DNA of 64,000 bases, taken from Torreya grandis. Lineage: Eukaryota; Streptophyta; Pinopsida; Cupressales; Taxaceae. The stretch lies in the NCBI GenBank assembly GCA_037957365.1, contig JARHVA010008418.1:1-64000 (forward strand), read 5' to 3'. How positions within the stretch are numbered: position 1 is the stretch's first letter; each line of letters opens with the position of its first letter. Under the pieces are notes generated by a model. That model was not told where the DNA came from and did no database searches. It worked only from the letters and a program-made list of their open reading frames with translations. Made by a program: the position numbers and the translations under genes. Shown here in pieces: positions 24,384 to 35,990 of this stretch.

Positions 24384-25569
24384 TGATTTAACAATTTTGG
24401 TAATATTGGGGTATTCTTCCTAATTTATTTAAAGGATATGAGTTGTCAAATCAGTAAACAAATAGACAATAATTAAGATATTTATTTGCATAAAGTAATT
24501 AAAATTTTAAATTTTCTAAAAATAATAATAAGGAGAAGAAAGAAAACTTAGCTAAAAATTGATTAATCTGACTGAGATAGAGGCTTAATTTTACTATGTA
24601 GGACTAAGACACTATCACAAATTGAGATTTGAAATTTATTTTATGATTGGATAAGAGAACCAAAATTGGATTGTAATGACATCAGTGCTATTGTCCATCT
24701 CTACCACTATTATCCTGAGGATCTTTGTTTTATGGGTTTTGTTCACACTGTCTATGTGACCCTATCTACAAAGTTTCAATAGTTGGAAGTATATATAGCT
24801 CCTTATAGAGTAGATTATTTCTTAAAACCCTATCTTCCTTTATGCTTTGACCAATTTTGAGTAAGAGGGGGGTTAGTGTGTGTGAGATGCACTGGACATG
24901 ATTCACACCCCATGTGTGGGCACTCTACTTACATACCAATACTATAAAGAGGGATCAAGCCATATGTAGTTATCTCACTTGATGTGCTTTGTGCAATTGT
25001 GTATATGAAAGTGCATAATACTAAAGTAGATGTGATTGAGGTGGATAGGGACTAGTGTAAGGATTTGAATGAGCTTTTAAGTGTGTTGGTTAGCTATATG
25101 TAGAGAATATGGAAGATTGCTTAAGTAGTCTTTCTTGTATTCTTGCTTGCTTAGTGATAATTACCAGCCCTATCCAAATGATCTTTGAATGGGATTTTAT
25201 AGGGATTTATTAGCCATGGGTTGAATATGCTCATGTTACACTAATAAGGATAAGGATGGGAAACTAGAATAAATTAACCATTGGGACCAAAAATGGACTT
25301 GGACAATATCACTAAAAGTGAATAAGAGTGGCACTGGTGGTATATTCCTAGCATGGTGCTATTGTCCTGAGTAGATGAGACCTAGGGGGATGGATTAGTT
25401 AAGGAAAAAGGGGTCTAAATCATATAGAATAAAGTTTAGAAGGCTAAGTATGACTAGGAATTATTGAAAATAATCCTAAAAGGATTAGTAGAGCAAGCAA
25501 GAGAGACCTAATGGTTGGGTGTCATTATCCATGCTCAAGTTACCATTTTTTTCATTTTATATGACTACA
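24384..25569 (-). repeat. gypsy-C 5' LTR (right copy)
   Basis: 1,186 bases, TGATTTAACA at the left end and GACTACA at the right. Aligned with 17,269-18,452. Followed by the target duplication AGGTG. Confidence 0.93.
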
Positions 25570-25574
25570 AGGTG
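25570..25574. repeat. Target-site duplication of gypsy-C, right
   Basis: AGGTG, identical to 17,264-17,268. Confidence 0.9.
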
Positions 25575-25885
25575 CTTTCTAAATCCTAATCAAGTGGGTT
25601 CTTGAATTTATTGGGGTTAGTTCTCCATGTTGAGTTAGTACACAACTAAATTTGGCCTTTTATTTTAAAGTACTATAGTCCATTTGTATAGATCATAGTG
25701 GGGTTTTTCCCTTTAAGTGTTTCCCACTCATATATGTGTTATCTTATTTCATTCTCATTTGAATGTTCTTTTATGATTTACTATATCACTATGTTGCTTT
25801 CATAGTTCATGAATGATTGAGTATAATTGAATGAATGTTTTTAAACACTGATTCACCCCCCCTCTTAGTGATTATGCTTCCAACA
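25575..25885 (+). repeat. copia-1 3' LTR, right segment
   Basis: Continues the 3' LTR after gypsy-C and matches 5,487-5,792 (for example CCCACTCATATATGTGTTAT at 25,724 and 5,629). Ends CTTCCAACA at 25,885, the proper CA end of the LTR. Confidence 0.92.
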
Positions 25886-28800
25886 CCTAAGCATGTCTGA
25901 AAGTGGATACTAGACATAGATACCTTTATATGTGGTCATTATGTAACTCTTTGAGGCTTTTGGATCCCTCTCCCTAAAAAACATATAGAATCTATGGACC
26001 TCTTCCAATATATTGCTTATAGGCTTATATCAGCTCTATTCAATCATAATTCTTACACTACATACCCTACACATGCCAACTAGTAGACTATTTGGGTTCC
26101 CATGTGACTTGGGTAGACCATCAATATTGTTTTAAGGCCCAACCACCTCATTTGGAAGCATTTGAGGGTGAAATTTCCTCATCAAGTCTTAATCAAGTTT
26201 TAGATAGGGTTTTGGTAGCCTACCATCTTAATGATGGTTCATATAGTATAGGCCTAAAAAGCAAAATATTTTTCCATGGATATGTAGCCCATAAAACCCT
26301 TTAAATCTTCTCAACATCTCTTGGTCCAATGCAGATTATGCAGTGAGTATTGAGTGAAATTTGGTGGCCTTTGAGATCTTTATTTGATATTCTATATGGG
26401 TTATAGTGTTAATGATTGTTCATAGATATGGTATCCTTGTTCTAACTATTTCCTCCTTCGATATTGAGTTCATAATGGTACCCAACTCACCCTAAAAATC
26501 ATATAGCCTAAGTCATCTTGATATGTGAGATATGAGTGTTTGAGTTGGTAGCTTGACATGGAAAACTAGGATAATGGAGCTCGAGAGGGGTAGTAAGACC
26601 AAATTTAACTACTTCCTTACTTTCCCATATCTAAGAAACCTTCTTTAGGACCTAAAATATCACTATCCATCTTCTTATGGTCTTAAGTCTACTGGGGGGT
26701 TTTGGATCTACCACTAAGGTGGAGATGGGGTCTTGAGGCCTAAGGGTAGTTTGAGGCCTCATAAGCATGACTGATTCTTAGAACCATAAGTCACTTGTAG
26801 GTGTATTTATGTTCTCAAAGTTATAATATAACCTTTATCCACCTAATTTCAACCCTATTTACTTTACTTCATCTATCCATCAACCATATTTATCTCTCTC
26901 TCATGTAGGTCTACACTAACCATCGTTGTTTAGTGTAAATGCTTAAAATAGTTAGTGTTAGAGACTTGATTAGTATATTCTATCTATCTACAATGATACA
27001 ATTATGGATATTAGGTAAAATGTTCTCAACATTTGACCATATCCTTTGGGATTGGATTCCTCAACAATTCTATCAAATCTCACCTATATAGTCATGTACA
27101 AGCCTATGTGTTCTGAGTGTTCAACCCAGACCAAGTAACTGATTAGATTGATCACACCCTTGGGAATTATGAGAAAGATGAACATCATAAAAATGTGGGT
27201 GATCTAATCACTTGTTTCCATTATCATCCTTATCAATTATACATCCTAACTAGTTAGTAAAACTTAGGTGTATCTAGGCCATTGTTCATACATGAATTTG
27301 TTTACTTGGTCACCCTTTCAAAACTCTATGTCCTTGACAACATGATATTTATTCCCTTACCACCATTTTAGTATATTTTTTCTCCTCTATTGCATATTAT
27401 ATATCATATTCAAATTTGTAGGTAGACCATTTGCATTTTTGAGCTTGGTGATCTCGGTGTGTGACTATAGATGGAGCCTTTTCACAAGATGAACTAAGTA
27501 GAAGGGGGTTTTCATGTCATGCTTGAGACCTAGTTCACCTCTCTTGAACCTCAATTTCTCTCCTCAATATAATAATATTTGTAACGCATGTCCCATTCTT
27601 GCATTGCATATGGTCTAGGAGAACCCTTTTTAAGGCTAAGTTTGAGTTGACCTTTTAGACTTGGTAATAGATTCTCAATGGTACTCACACTTGAATAGGC
27701 ATTATTATTACTATCTCAATGGTTATTAATAGTAATACATAACATTATTGAATTGTTTTCATGCCTTGGGCTTGGGAAGAAAGGTTTGAACATGTAGGTG
27801 GTAGTCATAGGGCTTTATAGAGTTTTGTGTTTGGAAACCAAGGCCTATTGATGAGTGGAATGGTTTGATAAAACTATGAAAAAATAGATACCTTTTGAGA
27901 TATGTCATGATTACTATTGACTCATGTTTAAGACCAGTTAAGGAGACCCTAGACACCCTTATTCACACACTCAATAGGTAAAGACATTTGGAGTCTGTTA
28001 CTCAGACACATTAAGGGAGGATTTAAAACCTAGGATTCTATGAATACCTTAACTTTTTCTAATGAACCTGAACCTTTGCTAAATAGGTCTTTGAAGGCAT
28101 TTGAGGACTAGTTCATGGTTTATTGCCTATAAGGGACATAATAAGGTCTAGTATTATGAGAGAGAGACTCTTCCACATGTTTTCATGATACCTTTTCTTC
28201 CTCTATGGTTCTCTAATGACCTTCAACAATCGTTACCATGAAAACTCAATTCATATTTGTAGTGAGGTTCAATTACGTAGGCATTCTCATTTGAAGGTAG
28301 AACCTTGGGAGATTTGAATGTTCATTTGATCACTCCCATTGACATAAGGATGCAATAATATATAAATAACTATAATAAACCATCATTAAACATTAAACAA
28401 CTATAAATTCTTAGATATATGCATTGAAGATCCTACATCATCAAGAAAACATTACTTGTAATCTACAACTTATGATAAATTGGAGGTTTATTTCTGCCAT
28501 ATAATCAAACATGTGAACCATGGTTGTATAATCCAATGGTAGGACCTTAAATAATATTATAAAGCACACAAAACCATTATTTTCATTAACAACTCTTGAA
28601 ACACACTAAAACCATTCCATTCTTGAACCTATGTGGATGTAAAAGTCTAGTCCGATTACCTTAGATCTTAACCTTTTTTCATAAATCATGGTCCATAATT
28701 TTGAAAACTAATTAAAATTACTATAGTTCCATTATAACCCTTCCTCCATCTAATATCTTATGTCACTATCTTCTTTCTCCTATATGTACTGAACAAGAAC

Positions 28801-29860
28801 TTGAGGTAATATAAATGGCTACCAATGAGGATGAAGGGAAGAATGGGTCATAGTTGTTTACCCTTTTTGACTTGAAACTCCTATATTTTATTATATTGTG
28901 TCTTAACCAAGCTTCCCTTGCATATCCTTTAAATTTACTAACCATGTTTATACTGTACAAATCCATACTTGCTTGAAAACACTTGTAAAACACTAGTTTC
29001 CTAGATTTTCTCAAGTTTTCAGACCTTAAAATGTTATTGGTGGGTAGGAGGAGGGAAATGAGGTGGAAATAAACATTTAAAAACATTAAGTACATATTGG
29101 ATGGTTTAAAATTCATTCTTTCCTATTTATGGTCCCTTTTAGTGGACAATAAAGCATTTGAATTATTAAAATACATCCCTTTGCATATGAAACCATTTGA
29201 TCATGGCATTATGGTAATCATGGAGACCTTTGAGGGCATTATTTATGGTATTAGTGGTGATTTAGTCTTATAATATCATCACTCTATGGTTAAACACTGC
29301 TTTTGAAGGCAATACATATGATTTCAAGTGAAAGTTCAAATAAGGCCTACCTTAATATCTATGAAGAGACGTTAAAACATGTTAAAGACTTAAAAAAGGT
29401 TACTGTTTATTCTTTATAACATATTTAACCCTTATATATTTCCCTATATTTCAAGATTTCAACATAATTAGATGAATTCATGATAGGTCATGAGATAAAA
29501 CATTGGGTCATCTTCCATATGAGTAAGTTTTAACTATTAGGACCATTCCAAGGTCTATTATAGACTACCACACATAACTAACATAAAGAGAGTACTAGAC
29601 ACAAGCTTAGATAGGGTGAAAAAATGATAATCACCATGACAATCTTTCACATTGTACATCACTTGAAATTGTTACTTTAGTCTTGTTGACTAGTGATCCC
29701 CTTTTGAGCTACCTTAACACTTTAATAAATATGAGAAGGGTAAACATAGATGAGATTGGGTAATCATGTCATAGATTAAATATTTTATATGCCTAAGGGT
29801 ATAAATAATTCAACTTTGTTGGTGACTCTAAAGGATTCACCTGCATGGTGGTTAAGAGGA
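25886..29860 (-). repeat. gypsy-A 3' LTR (left copy), left end cut by copia-1
   Basis: About 4 kb, aligned with 38,391-42,340. The right boundary is uncertain: detectable similarity stops at about 29,839, while a TTGTCC start on the minus strand with AAGGGATA upstream suggests about 29,862. Open frames such as 26,092-26,304 and 28,766-29,116 have diverged counterparts only as LTR sequence and are not genes. Confidence 0.82.
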
Positions 29861-29939
29861 CAATATCCCTTGTATATCACTCATGTCTAGATGAAGACTC
29901 TTTTACTGAATTGACACCTCATGATCAATAAATTTTAGA

Positions 29940-31500
29940 CCTCAAGGACTATAAAAAGATATAAAATACACACAATAAAACATAATGGAAACATAACAAA
30001 TACAAACTATAAAAAGCAATAAGAACACAACCAAACAAGCACCTATCAAGGCATGTGCTACATTACTTGGAAGAAGGAAACCTAAACTACTATGTACAAA
30101 GATGTTTTTATGATTCCTAGTAACAATAATTAAAAACACCCCATTGAAAGGGATATGGAGTTCCTCACCACTCAACTTGGAAAATTTCAAGGAATTGTGC
30201 TCTTTGTATCTATTAATAACATATGGTCCCTCCAAAGGATATCAAACATTGAACACTTAACTAGTTTAACATGATCTTCATCCCACTTGAGCATAATGTC
30301 ACTTGTTTGGAAGATCTTTGAAGAAGCTTTCTTATCAAATTATCTCTTTACCTTATCTTGATGGTACCACATGTCATGCATATCATCATCCCTTGTCTCT
30401 TATATCTCCCTCAATTCATTCATTCTTACCTCCATTGCATCATTCTCCATGAGTTCAAGTTGGTGTGTAAGTTTTAAGTGTGGTAGCTCAAGTGATATTG
30501 GTAGCCTTGCCTCTTTGACATAAACAAGAAGGTATGATGAATGTACATTATCCCTCTTGGGAGTGATCATATCTACCATAAGGCTATCCTTAGCATGGTA
30601 TACCACTCCCTTTAGTTGTCCTCTATAGTTATCCTTATGATCCTAATTAGATTATTTTTGGTGGAATTTTCAAGTCCATTGCCTTGTGGATAGTAATTGG
30701 AAGAATAAATAAGGTATATGCCATGGTCAAGATCCCATTCACTTACCCTGCACTACTGAATCCCAATGCATTGTCTTATATGATGGTGAAAGGGACCCCA
30801 AATATTGTAACTAGACTATCATATAAGTCCAAAACTAAGTTATCATTTTCCTCCTTAAGTATAAATTCCTCCACCCACATAGTAAATTAGTCTATATTAG
30901 TCAAGACCCACTTATGTCCTACATTAGATGTGGGTTTAATCATACCCACAAAGTGTAATCCCCACTACATGAGGAGATGCTCCACTTAAATATGCTTGAG
31001 GGGCAAGGTAGATAGTCTTTGCTTTCCTTTGAACATAACACATTTTTTGCACCTGCTAACCCAAGAATGGGAGTCCTTGAACAAACATGGCCAAAAATAT
31101 TCTGCTCTTATGATTATTTCTACTATGGTCTTCGCTACAAAGTCTCCTCCTATAGGCCCATCATGAAACTAGTCTAGGAGCTTGTCAACTTGGCTAGTTC
31201 TTACACAACTTAAGAGCATTCCATAAAGGTATTTTTTCAAGATAACTTCATCAATCAATAAATAATGAGTATATTGTAGTAATAATCACCTAATTCTTTT
31301 CCTATTTAGTCTTATAGGACATTCTCCCATTTTAAGGAATCTCACCATGTCTTGAGTCCAGTTAGAAGGAGATGTAAGTGCAACTATTTGTTTATCACTT
31401 TACATTGACAAAACCACTTCCTTATCCTAATTAAAATTTGTTACAAGGTATTCACATAGTCACCTAACCATAAAAAACATTTTGACCTTTAATTATATGT
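29940..31500 (-). pseudogene. gypsy-A integrase (fossil)
   Basis: On the minus strand SWVSRCKKCVMFKGKQRLST (about 31,058-31,000) is the CxxC half of the H2C2 zinc site. HFVGMIKPTSNVGHKWVLTN (about 30,957-30,900) holds the start of the core, but the first catalytic Asp position is not convincingly preserved. FGVPFTII.DNALGF (about 30,800-30,750) carries the second Asp. The C-terminal part reads EARLPISLELPHLKLTHQLE (about 30,512-30,455), and WEGPYVINRYKEHN with GEELHIPFNGVFL ends it (30,235-30,130). No chromodomain is evident. Multiple stops and frameshifts are present. Confidence 0.82.
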
Positions 31501-32990
31501 TATATTCCATTCATTTAGTCACCCAACCAGTTTTTTTTCATTGAAGTCCCTATCAAGGATGAAGTCTTTGATGCTAGGGTGAACAACCATGACATAGATT
31601 TTTTTATTAGACACAATGTGTCTAAATTTATTGAGATCTATCATGAACTAAAGAACATTTTTTTCCAAAAATTTATACCTTTCTTAATACCCCTCTAATG
31701 CTTGTCTAAAAAAGGCTATGGGTTTCTCAAGACCCTCACTGTTTTGATGTCTAAGTATGGAAGAAATAACATCATTGGTTGAGAATGCATATAAGAAGAA
31801 GTCCCTTGAGAAATAAAGGTTGAGGAGGGTGGGATCTTGGGAAATGGCATATTTTATTTCTTCAAATATTCTTTTCCCTTCTTTAGTCTAGGAAAACTCC
31901 TTGTGTTTCTTGATCATGAGGGTTAGAGGCCTTACCAACTCTACAAATCTAGGTATAAACCTCTTGATAAAGTTTATTTTGCCTAAGAAACTTTGAAATC
32001 CCTTATTTTTTTTGGGTAGTGATAGATCAAGGATTTCACTTATCCTCTCAAGGTCTATAGAGAGGCCTTTTTTTGACACGTCCTAGAAGTCTACCCTCAT
32101 AGACTACAAAAATACATTCTTAGGGATTCCAAGAGAGACCCCGTATTACTTGGACCTATAAAATACCAATCTCAAGTCTGTCAAATGATCTTTGATATAT
32201 TTGGAGAATAATACAAAGTTATCAAAGTATATGATCACCATATCATTGATAATTCCTTGGAGGGATACATCCATTACCCTTTTGAAGGTGGCCCATGTAT
32301 TGAAGAGTCCAAATGGCATCTTATTATAAGCATAAGTGCCCCACTTTATTATGAAGGTAGTCTTATATTGGTCCTCATCCTTCACTAAAACTTTATTGTA
32401 CCCTAATTATCCATCAATCAAGGAAAAATGCTATGAACCTATAACCTTTTAAATAATCTAATCCATGGATGGTAGGGGTAGTGATCTCTCAATAACACCT
32501 TGTTAAGGTCCCTAAAGTCTACACATAACCTTATCTCCCCATTATTATTGATTAAAATCACAAGATTATTGACCCATGAAGAGTGTTTGATGGGGAAGAT
32601 GATTTTTTGTTCAATGATCTTGGTTAAATTTTTCTTCATGAGGATCTCAATCTTGGGGTTGATCGGTCTTTATTTTTTTCTCACAAGCTTAGCACTTGCT
32701 TCCAACTCTATGATATGCTTGGACAAAATAGGGTCAAACCCATTTAAATCATGGTACTCCCAAGAAAATATGTCTACAAACTCTTGACATGACTCTATGA
32801 AGTTACTTTCTCTTCCTTTGTGTTCACTTTTCCTAATTTAAGTAGCCTATCTTTGAAAATGGTCACCTTCTCATAGTTTTTTTCCATTGTGGATAAGCTA
32901 AATTTATCTTTCCTTAGTTTATCATCTTCCTTAAATATATTTTCTAATGTCACCAATCCCTTAGGTATCTTTTTTTCCCTCAATTTGATA
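31500..32990 (-). pseudogene. gypsy-A reverse transcriptase and RNase H (fossil)
   Basis: Minus-strand RT: KIIEQKIIFPIKHSSWVNNL and NNNGEIRLCVDFRDLNKV (32,639-32,500), then TTFIIKWGTYAYNKMPFGLF (about 32,360-32,300). The catalytic YxDD is YFDN (32,218-32,229), so the second Asp is lost. SFLGKINFIKRFIPRFVELV (about 32,000-31,940) and a degenerate RNase H follow down to about 31,500. Upstream, 32,983-32,795 encodes a Lys/Glu-rich linker (KGLVTLENIFKEDD) also found in gypsy-B. Stops and frameshifts separate the blocks. Confidence 0.88.
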
Positions 32991-32999
32991 ATCTGATCC

Positions 33000-34240
33000 C
33001 CATACTACCATTGTAATTTACCTTGTTTTCTTAAGAATAATTTTTCCTCCTATTGTAAGAACCATGTTATCTATTTATCATTTTAAAAAACCTAGTAGAT
33101 AATTTTAATGTCAAGGACTGAAGGCACGCATACTATATTGATTTGATATTGATCCTTAATGTCCTTGACCCTAATTTATAATATCATATTGTGCTCCTAT
33201 GGTTACCAATTGGTTTACATGTTTATTGGCCTTAATTGGGATTGAGAAAATGTCAAAGGCCTCAATGATGTATAAGAGGTCCCAAACCCTATGTTTGTAT
33301 GCCTTCAAGAGTGGATTCTTGACTATATTCTAGCCTCTCATTTGATGCACTAGTATTTCATTATCTCCCATGGATTGTAGAACCTTGATGACTCTCTCTC
33401 TTTCCCATTTAATCCCATTGATGAGGGCCTCATAATATGTTATGTTTCATATGAAATTGAATTTAAACCTTAGGGTAGATAATTATCTTTATTTTTAAGG
33501 AGAGATAAGCATGACACCTTCCCCACTTACATTCTTGGACCTAGAGACATCAAAGAACAAACTCCACACTCCATCAAGGTCTTGGCTTGGGATAATAAGA
33601 GATAGTATGATAACCCCTTCCTCATGCATATAATATAAACCCAAACCTATCTCTTCAATGCTATTGTATGGATCATAGCCATGGTTATTTATGCCCCATT
33701 CATTAAGAAGAATATTTGATATACCTTCAAGTTGTTAAATTGGCTATTGGTCATTGGGGTGTTCATTTTCACCTATGATAGTGCAATTGACATTTGATAA
33801 ATTAGACATGTAGGGATATAAATGGAACCTAGAGATAGGCTCAGACCTTTTGGTTACATTTATCCTATACCTAGTCCTAAAGACCATATAAGACTAGTTA
33901 GAAGAGAGATATCACCCTATCTTGGTAGTAAAATCCCTACACAAGCATAAGGTAAAGTAATGAGGGATGTAAACTACCACAACATATTGGGATATATTAC
34001 AATTAGGACAAGAAGCCAAGATAATTTTAGATATTGAAGCACACCAATAGTCTTAATAGGAAACCCATCCAATTTTAAGACCCCTTTAGAATTAAGTTCA
34101 TAATTTAATCCCAACTTATCTACTATAGACTTACACATGACATAAGTTTTAAACCCATTATCTATCATATAGTTGTGTAATATGGAGTCACCTATAATGA
34201 CAAAGAGATAGAAAGGAGGGGGCTTATTTACCATGGGTGC
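33000..34240 (-). pseudogene. gypsy-A protease and linker (fossil)
   Basis: Aspartic protease on the minus strand at 34,234-33,974: YMIDNGFKTYVM is the active-site region (normally DSG), followed by LGLNYELNSKGVLKLDGFPI. After one frame change NCNISQYVVVVYIPHYFTLC and LCRDFTTKIG follow (about 34,000-33,900). The arrangement LGL-YEPN-KGxLKLDG is shared with gypsy-B (50,437-50,204), so the two belong to the same or sister families. The rest, down to 33,000, is degenerate linker. Confidence 0.8.
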
Positions 34241-35990
34241 TTGAGACTTATGAGGCTAATTAGTTAGGACTACACCCACCTTTTCTACCTACTTGTCTAA
34301 GATGTGGAGTTTTGAAAACTTTTCTTGGAGGATATATTTTTGTCCTAAAATGAGAAAGGTATATCACATAGGTATACTGACATGGGACTTCTTCATCTGA
34401 TCCAAAATGTTAATGTGAGAGGTAGTAGCCTTTGACTATAATTTAGGGGCAATAATACCACTTGAAACTTGGGTAAATTGGGGTATGAATTGACCGATAT
34501 AATCCTACCCTTTCCATATTAAACTTTATAAGTTAGTGGAATCTTAGGAGATTCATCCTTTCTAGTAGATTTTTGAGATGGTTGATGTGGTGGGGACTGC
34601 TCTTCTAACTTCTAAATCATCAATAAATACCCTTCTTTTAGCCCTTATATGGGATTCAATAAGACTATTCACATTGTATGCACCCCCAAGATGATTTTCT
34701 ACACATTGTTCAAAATAATGTTATCCTTTTGGAAGTTAAAAACTTTGTATTAGATGGTGCCCTACTCCCACTTGTTCTTTGTTTATTTAACTTCTCAAAC
34801 CAAGTCTAAAGGGAGTCTATCCATGATATATAGAAGGACCTTCTTTGTGTTCTGTAGGAGGCTAACTATCATGCATTAGAGGAGCAAAATTTTGATGCAT
34901 GAAAGAGGATTGACAAGCATCACCACTTCGTTTGATTGACATATCATGAGGCTACCCCAGTTGTGTAGGCCATTGACCATCTCAAGGATAATTATTTTGA
35001 GTTAGGACTAGTGATCTAGAAGTGCTATTAGAATTAGGGTTAAAGCTATTATAGGGCCTTTCTTGAATGATCTACCCTTGACCTTATTGATTACACTGAT
35101 ATGGAGGCTTATTAAACTAATAGGATGGATAGGGGCCTCAATAAGGTGCTTGGTAAGGCCTATGAGGTGGATTTTTTTGCTTTTCTAAGGCCATTATCTT
35201 CTTGTTTTATGCCTTGACTAGCTATTTGGTCTTACCCAATCTATCTACCTAATTAACATCTACCTAATAATGATTAGTTGGTGTTGGTAAGCGAGAAATG
35301 GTAAACACAGGGGGTTATATTTTTTGGAACAAGGGCATGAGGGGTTTTGGGATAAGATTTCCTACTTGTATTAGATAATTTTATGCCCTTCTATCCACCT
35401 CATAAGCATCCAATAGTGTATTCCCACATGGACTATATCAGGATTACCATATTGAATTGAGGGCTCTTAAGTAGTACACAAAGGTATAATTAGGGTTGGG
35501 ATTGACTACTATGGGGATCCTATCTCATGTTTTCTAAAACCCATAATTGAAGTCTACCATAAAATCTTAGGGAGCCCTTTTGATTATGGTGAGTTTATCC
35601 ATTAAAGACAAGTGGACACTCCTACCTTTAAAATGTTTGCATAAGTATTCCTCAAATTCATCCCAAGTTTGGATAGAAGTAGTTGTTAAGCCCCTAGACC
35701 ATTTAGTGCCTTACCCTTCAATGAAGTGGCTAATAACCTAATTGCCACATTTTCTTGGGTCACATTATGAACTAAGCAGAGGTTGGCTATGTATTCAATA
35801 TGTGCAACAAGGGTGGTTAAATTTTCTTTTGTGAAATAGGGAAGGATATTAAGTGTAAAATTAGGTATATCATCAAATTGGTTTAGATTTAAGGGGATAC
35901 CACCATTAAAGGGCATAAAATCTTGATGTCTAGGCCTAGACATTGGAGGTGTAGGGTTTGTAGTAGTCTTTTATTGAGAAATATTAGGAG
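34241..35990 (-). pseudogene. gypsy-A Gag (fossil)
   Basis: From 35,943 on the minus strand: MSRPRHQDFMPFNGG, then NLNQFDDIPNFTLNILPYFT and NVTQENVAIRLLATSLKGKA, the shape of a plant gypsy Gag capsid start. The frame ends after about 85 codons and continues in pieces (for example NPDIVHVGIHYWMLM near 35,430-35,390). A Gln/Pro-rich middle region is decayed beyond easy reading. No zinc knuckle could be read. Confidence 0.72.

Larger units (their letters stand above)
17269..25569 (-). mobile_element. Nested Ty3/gypsy (Tat/Ogre-like) Gag-protease element gypsy-C
   Basis: An 8.3-kb LTR element in reverse orientation inside the copia-1 3' LTR. LTRs are 1,184 and 1,186 bases, bounded by TG...TA/CA, with a perfect AGGTG duplication. 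On the minus strand a polypurine tract abuts the left (3') LTR and a TGG-starting candidate primer site abuts the right (5') LTR. The internal region encodes Gag and an aspartic protease of the Tat/Ogre kind but no RT, RNase H or integrase that I can find; about 2.8 kb between the protease and the 3' LTR has no recognisable protein. It is therefore a non-autonomous derivative. The LTRs differ by very roughly one base in five by eye. Confidence 0.92.
4096..25885 (+). mobile_element. Ty1/copia LTR retrotransposon copia-1, decayed, host of two nested elements
   Basis: Read left to right it has a 5' LTR remnant, a primer-binding site like the initiator tRNA-Met complement, gag, protease, integrase, reverse transcriptase and RNase H in copia order, a polypurine tract and a 3' LTR. 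Its gag is split by copia-2 (6,794-10,602) and its 3' LTR by gypsy-C (17,269-25,569); both splits carry target-site duplications. The coding region has many stops and frameshifts, so it is a fossil. The LTRs differ by very roughly one base in six by eye, which suggests an old insertion. The 3' end CCAACA at 25,885 is joined directly to CCTAAGCATG of the gypsy-A LTR. Confidence 0.9.

Noticed and set aside
28766..29116. 116-codon minus-strand frame
   Set aside because: Lies within the gypsy-A left LTR, and its counterpart in the right LTR (about 41,260-41,630) is not open, so it is not coding.
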